From Phyllostachys edulis (Eukaryota; Streptophyta; Magnoliopsida; Poales; Poaceae), in contig CM070546.1 of assembly GCA_036346405.1 (NCBI GenBank), forward strand, positions 102,058,826 through 102,122,825: 64,000 nt of DNA. Reading direction: 5' to 3'. Below, in pieces: positions 1 through 11,155 of this stretch (position 1 is its first letter; every line of letters begins with the position of its first letter). The position numbers were made by a program, and so were the translations under genes. The notes beneath the pieces are model-generated. The model was not told the origin of the DNA and did no database searches. It worked only from the letters and a program-made list of their open reading frames with translations.

Positions 1-187
1 AGGTGTTTGCAAATGCATGACAGAAAACATACAACAGTCACTCCTATTCCTACTATACTTTTGCTTACTGGAAGTGATTTTCTGATACTAAACCAAATAA
101 TAGCTATTCAAGTTAACATTGATAAATTCTTTACAGCAATAATAGTGCAATACTTCATGGTATACCTAACCTTTCTCTACTCTGCAG

Positions 188-3100
188 ATGAAAAGAGGCG
201 ATGCTGAGGCAAGTTTATCTCCCATCTTCATCCATAAATTTTCTCCAATCCGCTTTTACTGCAGGAGACATTTAATTTTTTTGGTGTTGTTTGTATTTGC
301 CTTTCTTTTTGCATTATTTTGATAAAATGGATCGATAGGAAATTTGCCTAGAAGTAGTACCAACACTTTACATGTCATAAAAAGCTCAGAAGAGTAAAGA
401 GTTTGCATGCAGTGTACTTGGATACAGTTAGGTGGAAAAGCAACCACCAAAAGAAAATTAGTCCTAGTATGAAGTAGTTACCTTTAGCTCTAAGCCGCCC
501 GAAATTCCAATTTTTTTTTTGTTGTACTAGCTGAGTGCCTGTGCTTTGCAACTGATCTTCAATAAACATATGAGTTCTAAACTTGAAAAACCGAGTGCCT
601 GTGCTTTGCAACAGATCTTAAGTGATTGTTTGGATCTAATACAATAGAAATCAGTTTTCATTAAACATGTTTTCCTAGGAATTTTAAGAAAGCCAGTTTT
701 AGGTTATTATTCTGTTAGCATGTATCTATAGAATTCTTTGTTTGGATGACACAAACCTAAAACCGAGATTGTTGAGATTTGAGTTCACAGAAAGTCGCTT
801 TTGTTAAAACGACGTAGTACTCGCTTTTTCCCAAAACGTGAAAATCTGGATTTACCGAAAACCAGCTTTTGTAATCCGCAAGTTTGTTACATCATCCAAA
901 CAAAGCTTTAGGTTGTTAGGCTCTAAAACTTGTTTAACAAAATCTAGTTTTAGTAAAATATGAGATCCAAACAAGCCCTAAATAAACATATGAGTTCTAA
1001 ACTTGAAAAACTAATATGCATAAGGTAATTATCCCTACAGCTATAAATTACGTATAATTTGCGGTCTTATCATAAACCACATGCTCAGATGATCTAATTG
1101 TCCACAGAAGATCCTTATAGTAACATATGCATGTGGCACATATCTATCCACGAAAAATCCCACCAATTCAAGAGGTGGGAAGGTAGATGACAGATTCACC
1201 ATCACCACCAAATGTTTTTATAATAGTAAAGATATGGAAGTTAGGGTGTTTCCAGTGAAAATGTAAATAACCATTGGTTAATGGTCTTGTTATTGATTGT
1301 CATATGTAACTTGCGGTTATGCAAAGTTGTAAGTCCAACTTAATCCTGGCAGAAAAAGGTTTTGTTGGTATAGGATGTTTAATGTTTATTCCTTCTCTTT
1401 TAAGTTTTAATTAGTTTGGTAAGTCCCCTACATATCATTGTTGTGCATCACATATTGTTTGGGCAGAAGATAGCCCTCCTACCCCATTTTTCCTACTTGA
1501 GACCGTGAGAGCCATCCTATGCCAAATTTTCACCAAACAACAGTATTTTATTTCTGTAAGAGGTCAAATTTATGTAACTTCTATTCAATTGTTTGTTGGA
1601 TCACATTATTGCATTAACTGCATTGATCACTATTTATCTCTGGTTGTTTGGAAAAAAAACTCCCTCTGCTGGTTAACTCATTTGACTTGTAGTTTTATTC
1701 AGGGGCTCAATCCACTAATGTTTACCTTTGCTTTAGTGGGAAACTCGACATATGTAGGAAGGTAACCCATGCATGATCATTCAAATTCCATTGTTTGACA
1801 TTATTCACTGTCTTGATAGCTACATGGCGGAATTTCTATTTGGAATAATTTTCTTAAGTTAGTTACTTTAGCTGCATCTGTTGTACAAAAATAATGCATT
1901 ATTTAATCAAAGTTGTTTTTTTGAGGCATTTAATTTGCTTAGTGTAGCAATGTAGTCTGCAAAACACATACAAATAGTTTTTTTTTTTGCTGCAATAAAA
2001 ACTTCTGCTGGCAACTGGCATGTTCTATGTCAAGCAGGTGTCGTCACCTTTTGAAGTTTAATCTCTAAAATATGAACACATCATCTATTCTATTTGTACT
2101 CTTGAAACCCAACTTTCGTTGGTTGTGTTCTACTGTTCTCATATTCCTTCTTTTTCAATGCAGTATACTTGTGAATAGCTTGGACTGGTCAAAACTCAGA
2201 CCAAATCTCCCGTGGCTTGTAGATGCTGGCGGATGTGTTTTGCTTGATTCTTTTGTATCCTTTGCCGTTTGCACCTTTTTCTACTTTGAGCATCTACTTT
2301 GAGCATCATCGCTTCCTACTTTCTAATCATTTTCTTTTTTATGCAAATATTAAGTCTGAACAAAATTTTGAACTGATTTTGTTTTCAAATAGCAACCATT
2401 TCGAATAGGGGAAATTAGCTCAGTGATATCGCGTTAGAGCGTAATTGGAGGAACGACACTCAGTTAAATGACGCCTTTGGAAAATAAATAACATCGCGAA
2501 CACTAAAAATTAGGCGAATGACATCGCCGCTGGCGATTACTTCCGTTTTGATTTTTTTAAATATAGAAACTGAGCTCAAAAAATTATCAATTTTTTTTGT
2601 AGAGCCTTCCGACATAGTTTAATTGCTTGTGTGTTTTTTTTTCAAAACTTTATAAGTTCGATTTTGCCTCTAAAATTTATTTAAGTATATTGTTTGTAGG
2701 AATTTTTAATATAGAAAATGAGGTCTAAACATTATGAATTTTTTTCGTGCTCTTTACATAGTGAACTTGATTGTGTAATTTTTTTTAGAACTTTTACAAA
2801 ATTAATTAATGCAATTTCATAATGTCCTTATATTATGAAATATTAGACTTCTCACACAGTACACATTATGAAATTGCATTACTTAATGTGGTAAAATTCT
2901 GGAAAAAGTACATAATTAAGTCCACTGTGTAAGGAGTCTCAAAAAATTCATAATGTTTGGACCTCATTTTCTATATTAGAAAATTCCTACAAACAAGATA
3001 CTTAAATGAATTTTAGAGATAAAATCGAACGATAAAGTTTTTTAAAAATACACAAACAATTAAACTGTGTTTGAGACTCCACAAAAAATTGATAATTTTT

Positions 3101-3669
3101 GAGTTCGCTTATATTTAAAAATTCGAAACGAAGCAATTGGTGGCGATGTCTTTCGTCTAATTTTTTAGTGTTCACGATGTTATTTTTCAGTGCGTCACGA
3201 ACGGAGTGTCATTCCTCCAATTACGCTATAACGCGATGTCACTGAGCTAATTTTTCCTTTCGAATAAGCACATATATAAAATTACTGAGAAGGATGTTAT
3301 ATGTTACTTAACCGAAGATGACTGGACCCATGCTGTAGAACAGCCTATCGTTGGTACTTGACTAAAGATTGCCAATTGACCATAATGCCGTATCATAATC
3401 TAGTAATCTTTTCTGTTGAAGCCATAGAATTTGTCATTTTTTCATCTCTTTTCCATTTATACTTAACGCGCATCTATGTAAATTAATTCAATACATATGT
3501 TGTTTTCTGTGCATCTGGGGCCTGTGGTGTTGTGCGTTGGAGATATGGAGCAATTGTAGCACTGGAATAATCCCTTAACCATCTTTCCCAGATTATTCTT
3601 CAGTTCCTTTATTTTCATTATCGGAAGCAAAGTGAGCCTGATGAACTCGACAGTGTGGATAAAGCTTAA
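188..3669 (+). CDS. PQ-loop repeat membrane protein (YPQ1-like), last four exons
   Basis: Four exons read in frame: 188-208 (MKRGDAE), 1703-1761 (GLNPLMFTFALVGNSTYVG plus two bases), 2164-2254 (SILVNSLDWSKLRPNLPW and on to LLDSF) and 3592-3669 (IILQFLYFHYRK and on to the stop). The order and wording match the C-terminal PQ-loop of plant YPQ1/PQLC2-type proteins, which are vacuolar or lysosomal basic amino-acid transporters with seven membrane helices. The N-terminal half lies left of the window, so neither start codon nor promoter is seen. Introns are 209-1702 (GC-AG), 1762-2163 (GT-AG) and 2255-3591 (GT-AG). The first and last have been lengthened by transposons. The visible frame has no stop or frameshift, so this is the only gene here that looks functional. 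The family is recognised by motif memory; the exon borders are read directly. Confidence 0.85.
533..1011. repeat. 60-bp tandem duplication, second copy split by a MITE
   Basis: A unit starting gagtgcctgtgctttgcaac and ending gttctaaacttgaaaaac occupies 533-592. It is repeated from 593. The second copy is interrupted after 621 by the MITE at 622-978 and resumes with aataaacatatgagttc at 981. The duplication therefore predates the MITE. Confidence 0.8.
622..978. mobile_element. Tourist-like (PIF/Harbinger) MITE, 357 bp
   Basis: The left end reads gtgattgtttggatctaata. The reverse complement of the right end reads gggcttgtttggatctcata, giving imperfect terminal inverted repeats of about 20 bp. 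The element is flanked by TAA at 619-621 and 979-981, the 3-bp target typical of PIF/Harbinger MITEs. It has no coding capacity. Confidence 0.75.
2408..3257. mobile_element. Foldback Mutator-type MITE, 850 bp
   Basis: The left end GGGGAAATTAGCTCAGTG pairs with the right end, whose reverse complement is GGAAAAATTAGCTCAGTG. The pairing continues inward over hundreds of bases (for example caaaaaattatcaattttttt against aaaaaattgataatttttgag), so almost the whole element is a palindrome centred near 2830. The flanks are a perfect 9-bp duplication, TTTCGAATA at 2399-2407 and 3258-3266. A 9-bp duplication with long inverted repeats is the mark of Mutator-like elements. It lies in the last intron of the PQ-loop gene and has no ORF. 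Confidence 0.85.
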
Positions 3670-5543
3670 TGGATAGTAAAGAGAGAATTTCCTTTTCTTG
3701 TTCAATGTAAAAGGTTGGTTTTGCTCTGCTTCCCTTTGTTCCTTTTCTTTTTTAATGATTGTTCCGTTTTGCTATATTTGTTTATGGACTCGAGAGTATC
3801 TGTTTTAATATATTTATCCATTAAGAGAATCTAAAGCGTAGTTATTGCCGTTTTTTCATCATTTATCTCTACTTAAATGCTTTGGAAGAAGTCAAGTGGT
3901 TGTGTTATGTTGTTTAATAGGGATATGCATGATGATTTCTCATTAACTATTTCTTAAATTTAGTATTTCCTTGGTATGTACGCATGGTGGGCTGTGGATA
4001 AATATAAGTGTTAAGAGAATGTAAAGTGTAGTTATTGTAATTTTTTCATTATCTATCCCTACTTAAATGCTTTGGAAGAGATTAAGTGGTTGTGTTATAT
4101 TATTTAATAGGGATATGCGTTGTCATTTCTCATTAACCATTTCTTAAATTTGGTATGTACGATGTTGGGATACAATTCCTGTTTGATGGAAATCCTTACA
4201 TATGTATACGGTGGTATATGTTGCGATAAGATGAAATAAAACCTGTAAAATAGTGAGATCCTACAATTTTTTCCCTTGAATTTGTCCTAAAGAAAAGTTT
4301 GCCGTCGAACACTCCTACCCTGAGAACCGGACTATATACCTCTAATTTTCACTCAATTTTTCTATGAACTGGAGATAGAACCTGGCTTGCTAACCATTTC
4401 TGTATTTCAGACCTGAAGATACCTCCTACGTCGGGCTCATTCATTTTTGGAACTGCCACGATGCATTTTTGCTTGCAAGGCCGTCTTGCACACAAGTCCC
4501 TGCCCGTGCACAATTGTAGAGCGCAATTTCATTCCTTGGTTGAGGGTGAACGGACCACGGCGTCACATGGAATGTTTTCTGTTTCCTGTAGTGTTTTTTT
4601 GGGCTTTGAAAACTTGCACCAGCGATGTACAATCTGGTCGGATGCTGAGGTTCAAATATGTGTTAACTATCATTTTGATCCGTTTGTCTGGGGCTCTGGG
4701 CTCATCTTGAATTGCATAGCACACTAGATTTGTCAGGGATTTCCTCTGTTGTACTGGCTGTTCATCTACATTCTCCTCATCTTAACTGAAGATGAGATCC
4801 ATGTCATCCTTCAAAAGGAAAGTTGATAATGCACTCTTTGTGTGTTTAAAAGAAAAGGATTTGTCGACAAAACCACGTGAATCTGACATGGTTTATCTAT
4901 AGTTTTGAGTTTGAGTAGAAGATCGGTCCTAGATGTGATGGTAGGAATTAACTCGTGTCTGCAACTCTTCATTTCCAGACATAACGCAGCAGTACAACCA
5001 GAGTCTGACGTGGGCAGCGGCGGCATGTTTGCTATGTTGTAGCTTTTCTGAAAAGTAGTTTTTGTTTGGTCTTAAAAAAACAGTTGTTTGAATAAACTTG
5101 CAGTTTGGCAGTATAGCTTTTACTCTTTTAGTGAGGCTAACTAACTGACATGAGTAGAGATGTTTGAAATACTCAAGGCAAAAGTATGCTTGTTCGATCA
5201 AGGGGCATTGTGAATGGATTTGTTTTTATTTTTGCATGTTTGCATACAAATGTAATTTCAAGCATTAAACGTTACAGATATGGGATCCTTGCTTTGAAAA
5301 ATCTACCAAAAAAACACTAAATTTGCAACAAAAAAAAAACCCTGTACATAAAAATATGGACATAATGGTACATAGAGAACTGGTTTTATTGCCAACAGAG
5401 AATGAGCATGCATACACAAAAATTTCTGAAGTTTCAACCAAACATACATGTCCAAAGTTTCATTTTTCATGACACTCGCATCAACCCGAATATCTGAAAA
5501 CCTTCTGCATGCGATGTTGGAAATGAAAACCTTCTGCATGCAA
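3670..5543. other. 3' flank of the PQ-loop gene, no further gene seen
   Basis: AT-rich sequence after the stop codon, presumably 3' UTR and then intergenic. Short ORFs on both strands around 4440-4730 show no recognisable protein. A 29-bp direct repeat (gaaaaccttctgcatgc) at 5496 and 5525 runs up to the Copia insertion site. Confidence 0.5.
3821..4160. repeat. Tandem duplication, period about 190 bp
   Basis: The block starting ttaagagaatctaaag at 3821 recurs at 4011 (ttaagagaatgtaaag). Both continue through acttaaatgctttggaagA and ggatatgc to ggtatgtac. The copies differ at scattered bases, so the duplication is not recent. Confidence 0.75.
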
Positions 5544-8500
5544 TGTTGGAAATTGTCCCATACGAGTGAGACCTATTTTCTATAATTCCAAAACATGTAT
5601 GGTTTGGTACTATATTGCTAATGCACGGTGAAGATGACCAATATATAAGGTGGAGTCCTTGCCACTTTTTTGAACATATGACACATGGATGTGGTGGCGT
5701 GAGAAGGGCTTTGGCTAAGCACACACGCACACGCGCGCGTATTCACATATTTTCGCGTGGAAAATCGCGTGACTTGTGACACGCGCTACTTGGCAGACCA
5801 AGTCCACCTTATTTTTGCTTAACCATGCATCTCTCTCTCCGTTTGAATGAGATTCAAATGTTTGAATTTGAGGCTTTATTGGGAGTTAATGATAGGCAGT
5901 TACCAGTGGGTAAATAGCTGGTTAAATGTGTCAGTTATCAGTGAGTAAATGGCTATTTAATCAGGTCAGTTCACAGTCTGCATTTCTCTCTCTCTATATA
6001 TATGCCTAGAGACGTCCAGAGCATAACGCGTAGAACCACTGCCTCCTTTTCTTCTTTTCTTCTTTCTACAAACTTGCAACATCCCAAAAATTTGGTTTGT
6101 TTTGAAGTTTTAAAAGAAAAATAACCATTTGAATTTTTCTGGTAAAGTTAAAAGCTTAATTGGAATTTTCAGAGTTCAAAAACGATTTAATATGAATAAT
6201 GTCAACATCAACTATTATCAAAATTATTTTATTTGTATTCTATGTGCTCGGTGAGCCATCGCCTCCCTCGTCGCCAGTTCCGAGATCGACGTCGCGTGGT
6301 CTTCATGATGCGCATCTCTTCGTCTTCAGAGAACCCCCGTAGAGCTTCATCGCCATGAAGCCATGCCGCTCCGCCGCTTTTCTCGCCGCCGCCGCCTCTA
6401 TGGTCGTCGCCGGTGTCTTTTGACTGCGTCACCGAGACCCTCATTGCCTTGTCTAGCTAGCGCACACATCCGCTGACGCCGAAGAGCCGCCGTTCGCCGG
6501 ATCCGTGTTCGCCGGAGTGTGGCCGCCGTCGAGCCACTGTGGCCTTGCCACTGCTGCACCACGTCGTCACTTTCCGCCCACGTGTCGCTGAGTCATCGCC
6601 ACGTCAGCGCTGATTAGGCAAACCAGATCTAAATCAAACATCTGGCTCGGTGAACTTAGTCCACCATGAGCCGTCACGCTGACAAGTGGGTCCCACCTGT
6701 CAGGTGGATTTTCTTTTTCCTTTTTCTTTTCTTTTCGGCTAATTAATCCAGGATTTTTCAATAGAAAAATAATTCGGATTAATCCATAGATTCAATTTAG
6801 GGTATTTTCTTAGGGTTTCAATCTTCTAAAGCTCATATCTTTTGCATATGAACTTCGATTGAGTCCATTCAAATTCTTAAATTCATCTAAATTCAAGATC
6901 TATTTATCTGAGATTTTTATTTAATTTTTGGAGTTTGTTTTGTCTCTGTTATTTATTTATTTGGTTTATTTGCTTGTTTGCGAGTAGACGTTGATACTTC
7001 GGGAAGTTTTGAGCAAGGAGGAGTATACCAAGATCAAGATCAATCCCAGAATTTATTCCAAGGTAGGCCGTAGTCCTTTGATCATATTAAACCTATGATT
7101 TCAAAAGTATATTATTTTATACAATTGCATGCTATCTTTATATAAATTGTTTTGGGATTAGTTATTACCGTTGTCACTATGCCTACTTTGATTATTTGAA
7201 TGCCATGAATCCTTTGTCATCCTAGCATGGATAATTTGAGTTGGACATATTTGTATCACCAACATGGGTATCGTACAAATGCTTAGTTCAAATTAAGTTA
7301 CGATGGGTTCATCACATGTGTCATAATGATTAATCTTGACTTAATGAAATATGGAATCGTGGTGGTAAGCCATTTGTTGTTAAAATTTGTGTACCATGAC
7401 GGGGTGTGTCATTGGTTTTGGTTAAATAAAATAGTTTTCACTTAGGCGAGTGGTTAGTGGATAGTGGGGGTGTTTCATCACGTCGTGGATTTGTGGTATT
7501 CTCGCCTGAGTAACTTGTCAAGAACTTAATCTTGTGCGCCATTGAACTGGACCTTTCGTACAACCACATGCCTGGTATGGGACAGGCCTAACCTAGTAGG
7601 CTATTGAGTTTTGGCTTTTGACTACTCAGGTAGTATTTGGGTGGAGGTGTGTATCCTTTTCTAAGGTCACATCATGATCGATTCACCGCATCCTATCCAA
7701 CGTTGTCGTCAACCATGATGATGTTTTGGATGGCTGTAGGTACAACGGGAGAGTCAATTGTTGAGATAAAATTCCTAAAAGGTTTTGTTGTGGTCAACTC
7801 TGATCCGGTTGATTGCATTTTGTGGGTAAAGTGTACAATTTCTGCAGAGTGTCAATTGATCTATTCGAATAGCCACATCCTCAGTTACGGACATGTCCGG
7901 GGATTTCATACGGAGGTAGAGTTTCTTATAAAATGAGTCGGAGAGTGAATGCGATGTTCACTTGACGAATATAATGTTTGTTTGGTGAACAGGTAATTCA
8001 CTTGGTGGTTTGTGTCGATTGGTGAATAGGAGATTCACTTATCATGAGTTTGGTTGGGAAGTGAATGGGAAGTTCACTGGTTGTTCCAAAGAAATTGTTT
8101 ACTTACTTATTATTGTTTTCAACTACGCATTTCAATCTATTTATTGTATTTATCGTAAATGCTGCTTTCTGCAAAAGAACCATACTGATTAACCTTTGTC
8201 GGTAGTGCATGAATACTATTTGCATACATTTTCCTACTTCTTGCTGAGTGCTTTAAGTACTCACGGCTTATGCCTTTGTTGAATCAGTTGAAGAATATTA
8301 AGCTGCTCAGGAGTTCTTTTAGGAGGACTTTAAAGGTTTTACGGGTTAGGATGCATTCTTCACTCGATTGCCTGTGGGCATGTTGATTGGCCTTTTCAAG
8401 AGTTTCGTTCCGCTGTGAGAGTTTATTTGTTTCTTAAGCCCTGCGTGGTAAGTTAAGAAAACGTTGACCATAAGGTTCAGTTATTATTATTATCTGTTAC

Positions 8501-9040
8501 TAGGAGATCTTTTTAGTTAAATCGAATAAATGGATGGTATTTCATCACTGTTTCCTATGTGAGCTAGCAACTGATCTAGGACTAGTTCAGAATACACAGA
8601 GGGTTACTGAGATGCATTTTCGGGTCCCAACAAAACCTGTGCTGTTGTATTGCGCCGTCTGAACCTCGTCGACTCTTCTTCTCGACGTGCACCGTGAAGA
8701 AGGGGAGCTGTATATCTGAGCCATTGTTGCAATGAAGACCTGCACGGGGGGCGGCAATAAGGTTTCTGGGCATCGCACATATGTGCGACCACTCACTTCG
8801 TTGATTCATCTATGTTTCTGCACTGCATTGAGTCTGCGTTTGCGCTGCTTTCTGCCCTTCATCGGACCCATCAATAAGCCTTTCGTGTGACTGACTGACT
8901 TGTTTACATTTTGTTTTTGCATATATTATGAAGTACAATGAGTCGCCTCGTTAGTAGTCTTGATTTATGCATCATTAGTCATTTGTGATCTTTGTCTTCT
9001 ATTAAAATCTGGAATTAAAATATTGCCCTCATTTTCAACA
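5544..9040 (+). repeat. Left LTR of the Copia element, split by a solo LTR
   Basis: LTR sequence occupies 5544-6074 and resumes at 8633-9040, matching the right LTR at 13826-14797 base for base over long stretches. A TATA-like tctctatatatatgcc near 5993-6006 marks the likely LTR promoter. Confidence 0.9.
6075..8632 (+). mobile_element. Solo LTR, 2558 bp, nested in the Copia LTR
   Basis: The insert starts TGCAACATCCC and ends GGGTCCCAACA, giving the TG...CA ends of an LTR. It is flanked by AAACT at 6070-6074 and AAACC at 8633-8637. The intact right LTR has AAACC at this point, so one copy has mutated. No gag or pol is present, and a second diverged copy of the family lies on the other strand at 46564-50130. 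A promoter-free ORF near 7637-7936 shows no known domain. The solo LTR is younger than the Copia element that contains it. Confidence 0.8.
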
Positions 9041-9079
9041 TTCGAGAAACCTTATTTTCAACTTTGTTGCAATACAACA

Positions 9080-10090
9080 ATGACTGGTGCTTCTGATGCT
9101 ATGAAACCTAAGAGGTTTTCTGGTCAGAATTTTCGTAGATGGTAGACTAGAGCCAAGTTCTGACTCGTGTCTTTGGGGCTGTGGTGGGTAATCCACCCGC
9201 AGTATCCATTTACGATTGACCAGTTTATGCAATTCGATAATGCGAACAACACTGCTCTTGGCTGCATTCTGACCATTCTTGTAGATTAGCTCTACGATGT
9301 GTACATGGACTATAAGTCCGCCACAGAGTTGTGGGATGCACTAGAGCACAAATATGCAGAGGTAGAGGTAGGTCACTGGCTCTACATGTGTGAGCAATTC
9401 TTTGACTTTAGCATGGATGAGGCTAAGTCTATAGTTGGACAAGCTCATAATCTCCAGCTATTGGTTGGTGAGATTGCACACCTAGGCTTGCTGCATTCTG
9501 ACCATTCTAGTAGATCAGTTCTACGATGTGTATATGGACTATAAGTCCGTCATAGAGTTGTGGGATACACAAGAGCACAAATATGCAGAGGCAAAGGCAG
9601 GTCACTGGCTCTACATGTGTGAGCAATTCTTCGACTTTAGCATGGATGAGGCTAAGTCCATAGTTGGACAAGCTCATGATCTCCAGCTATTGGTTGGTGA
9701 GATTGCGCACTTGGGCTCTGTGTTGCCTCCTAAGTTTGTGGCTGTGGGCATTATTGCCAAACTTCCTATTTCTTGGCGGGATTTTGCCACTAACTTGAAA
9801 CACAAGAGGGAAGAGATTTCCGTTGAAGATCTCATTGCTGCCCTCGATGTGGAAGAAAAGGCAAGAGCACAAGATGCACTCAACACTTCTGGTCAGAATA
9901 ATGCAAATTTTATAGAGAAAAAGACTGTTGCAAAGAAGTACGAATCTAATAAACCAAACAAAACAACTAGCTTTAATAAGAAGAAAACTGAGAAAAAGAT
10001 TTGAGAGACATCACCTGCTTTGTGTGCGGAAAATATGGTCATATGGCAAAGGATTGTTGCTTCCGCAAGAGTAGAGATGGCGAACATCCA
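9080..10090 (+). pseudogene. Copia gag, broken
   Basis: The reading frame opens with ATG at 9080 (MTGASDAMKPKRFSGQNF) and soon meets stops. A UBN2/gag-like segment (SATELWDALEHKYAE, FFDFSMDEAKSIVGQAH, LPISWRDFATNLKH) follows but is duplicated in tandem by a 229-bp unit that shifts the frame. A CCHC zinc knuckle (CFVCGKYGHMAKDC, about 10018-10059) is in yet another frame. In Copia elements Gag packages the RNA into virus-like particles; this copy cannot do so. Confidence 0.8.
9262..9717. repeat. 229-bp tandem duplication inside gag
   Basis: Sequence starting ctgcattctgaccattct at 9262 recurs at 9491 and both copies run on to ggttggtgagattgc. The period of 229 is not a multiple of three, so it shifts the gag frame. 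Confidence 0.85.
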
Positions 10091-10185
10091 AAGAAGAAGG
10101 CTGTCAATGTGATCATAAGCGAGGCCTCGACTTCAGGAGGGTATGGTAATTCTCTTGTTGTTTTTTCAGCATGTCAATCCACTGA

Positions 10186-11155
10186 TTGGTAGGTTGATAC
10201 TGGTGCTAATGTTCACGTATGTTCTGATATTTCTTTGTTTTCTTCTTACCAGCACAGGGCTTCCTCTGTCCTAATGGGAAACGGGTCGCATGCTTCTGTT
10301 CTTGGTGTTGGCACAGTGGATCTGAAGCTTACTTCAGGGAAGATTGTCTACTTGAAGAACGTGTGGCATGCTCCTACAATAAACAAGAACATCATTAGTG
10401 GTTCTGTCCTATGCAGGGACGGTTATAAGCTAGTCTTTGAGTCAAATAAAGTTGTAATGTCTAAGTTCAGGAATTTTGTTGGTAAAGGCTATGAGAGCGG
10501 AGGCTTGTTCCGCCTAAGTACTTTAGAGTTTTGTTATAATTTGAATATTGCATCTGGTTTAAATAAATGTGAGGCGAATATTTGGCATTCTCGTTTCTGT
10601 CATATTGGTTTTGATAGCATTACTAGAATGTCCAGATTAGATTTAATTCCAAAATGTAAAATTGTCAAAGGATCAAAGTGCCAGTCATGTGTGTAAGCAA
10701 AGCAGCCTCGCAAATCCTTTAAGGGATTAGAGGATGAAAAGAACTTGACACCATTAGATTTTGTTCGTTCAAATTTGTGTGAAATGAATGGATTGTTGAC
10801 AAAAGGAAGCAAAAGATATTTTCTAACTTTTATTGATGATGCAACACATTACTGCTATGTGTATTTGCTAAAAACTAAGGATGAATCTTTAAACTACTTT
10901 AAGACTTATAAGGTAGGGTGAGAACCAACTAGAGAAGAATTTAAAAGACTAATGTCTGATCATGGAGAAGAGTACATCTCTCATGAATTTTTTCAATTCT
11001 GTTCTGAGCATGGAATAGTCCATGAATTTACACCACCATATTCACCCCAATCAAATGGGGTAGCTGAGAGGAAAAACCAGACACTAACAGACTTGGTTAA
11101 TGCCATGTTAGAGAGTGCTGGTATGCCTAAGACATGGTGGGGGAAGCTATATTGA
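10186..11155 (+). pseudogene. Copia protease and integrase, broken
   Basis: The protease active site reads VDTGANVHVCSD from about 10193, preceded by a stop where tryptophan is usual. The integrase HHCC zinc-binding region follows (IWHSRFCHIGF through KCQSC, about 10579-10690), with a stop directly after it. The core catalytic region shows FIDDATHYCYVYLL near 10830, SDHGEEYIS near 10955 and PQSNGVAERKNQTL near 11050. These are the usual D, D and E regions of Copia integrase. Stops at 10696 and near 10920 and a frame change at 11134 break the polyprotein. Confidence 0.8.

Larger units (their letters stand above)
209..1702 (+). other. GC-AG intron of the PQ-loop gene
   Basis: The exon ends GAG and the intron starts gcaagt, the consensus for the minor GC-AG class of U2 introns. 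It ends ttattcag just before GGGCTC. With this junction the protein reads KRGDAE-GLNPLMF, as in homologues. No GT donor near 208 keeps that reading. The intron is about 1.5 kb and contains a 60-bp duplication and a MITE. Confidence 0.75.

Noticed and set aside
4440..5200. Overlapping ORFs after the PQ-loop gene
   Set aside because: No motif and no splice support; probably 3' UTR or intergenic DNA.
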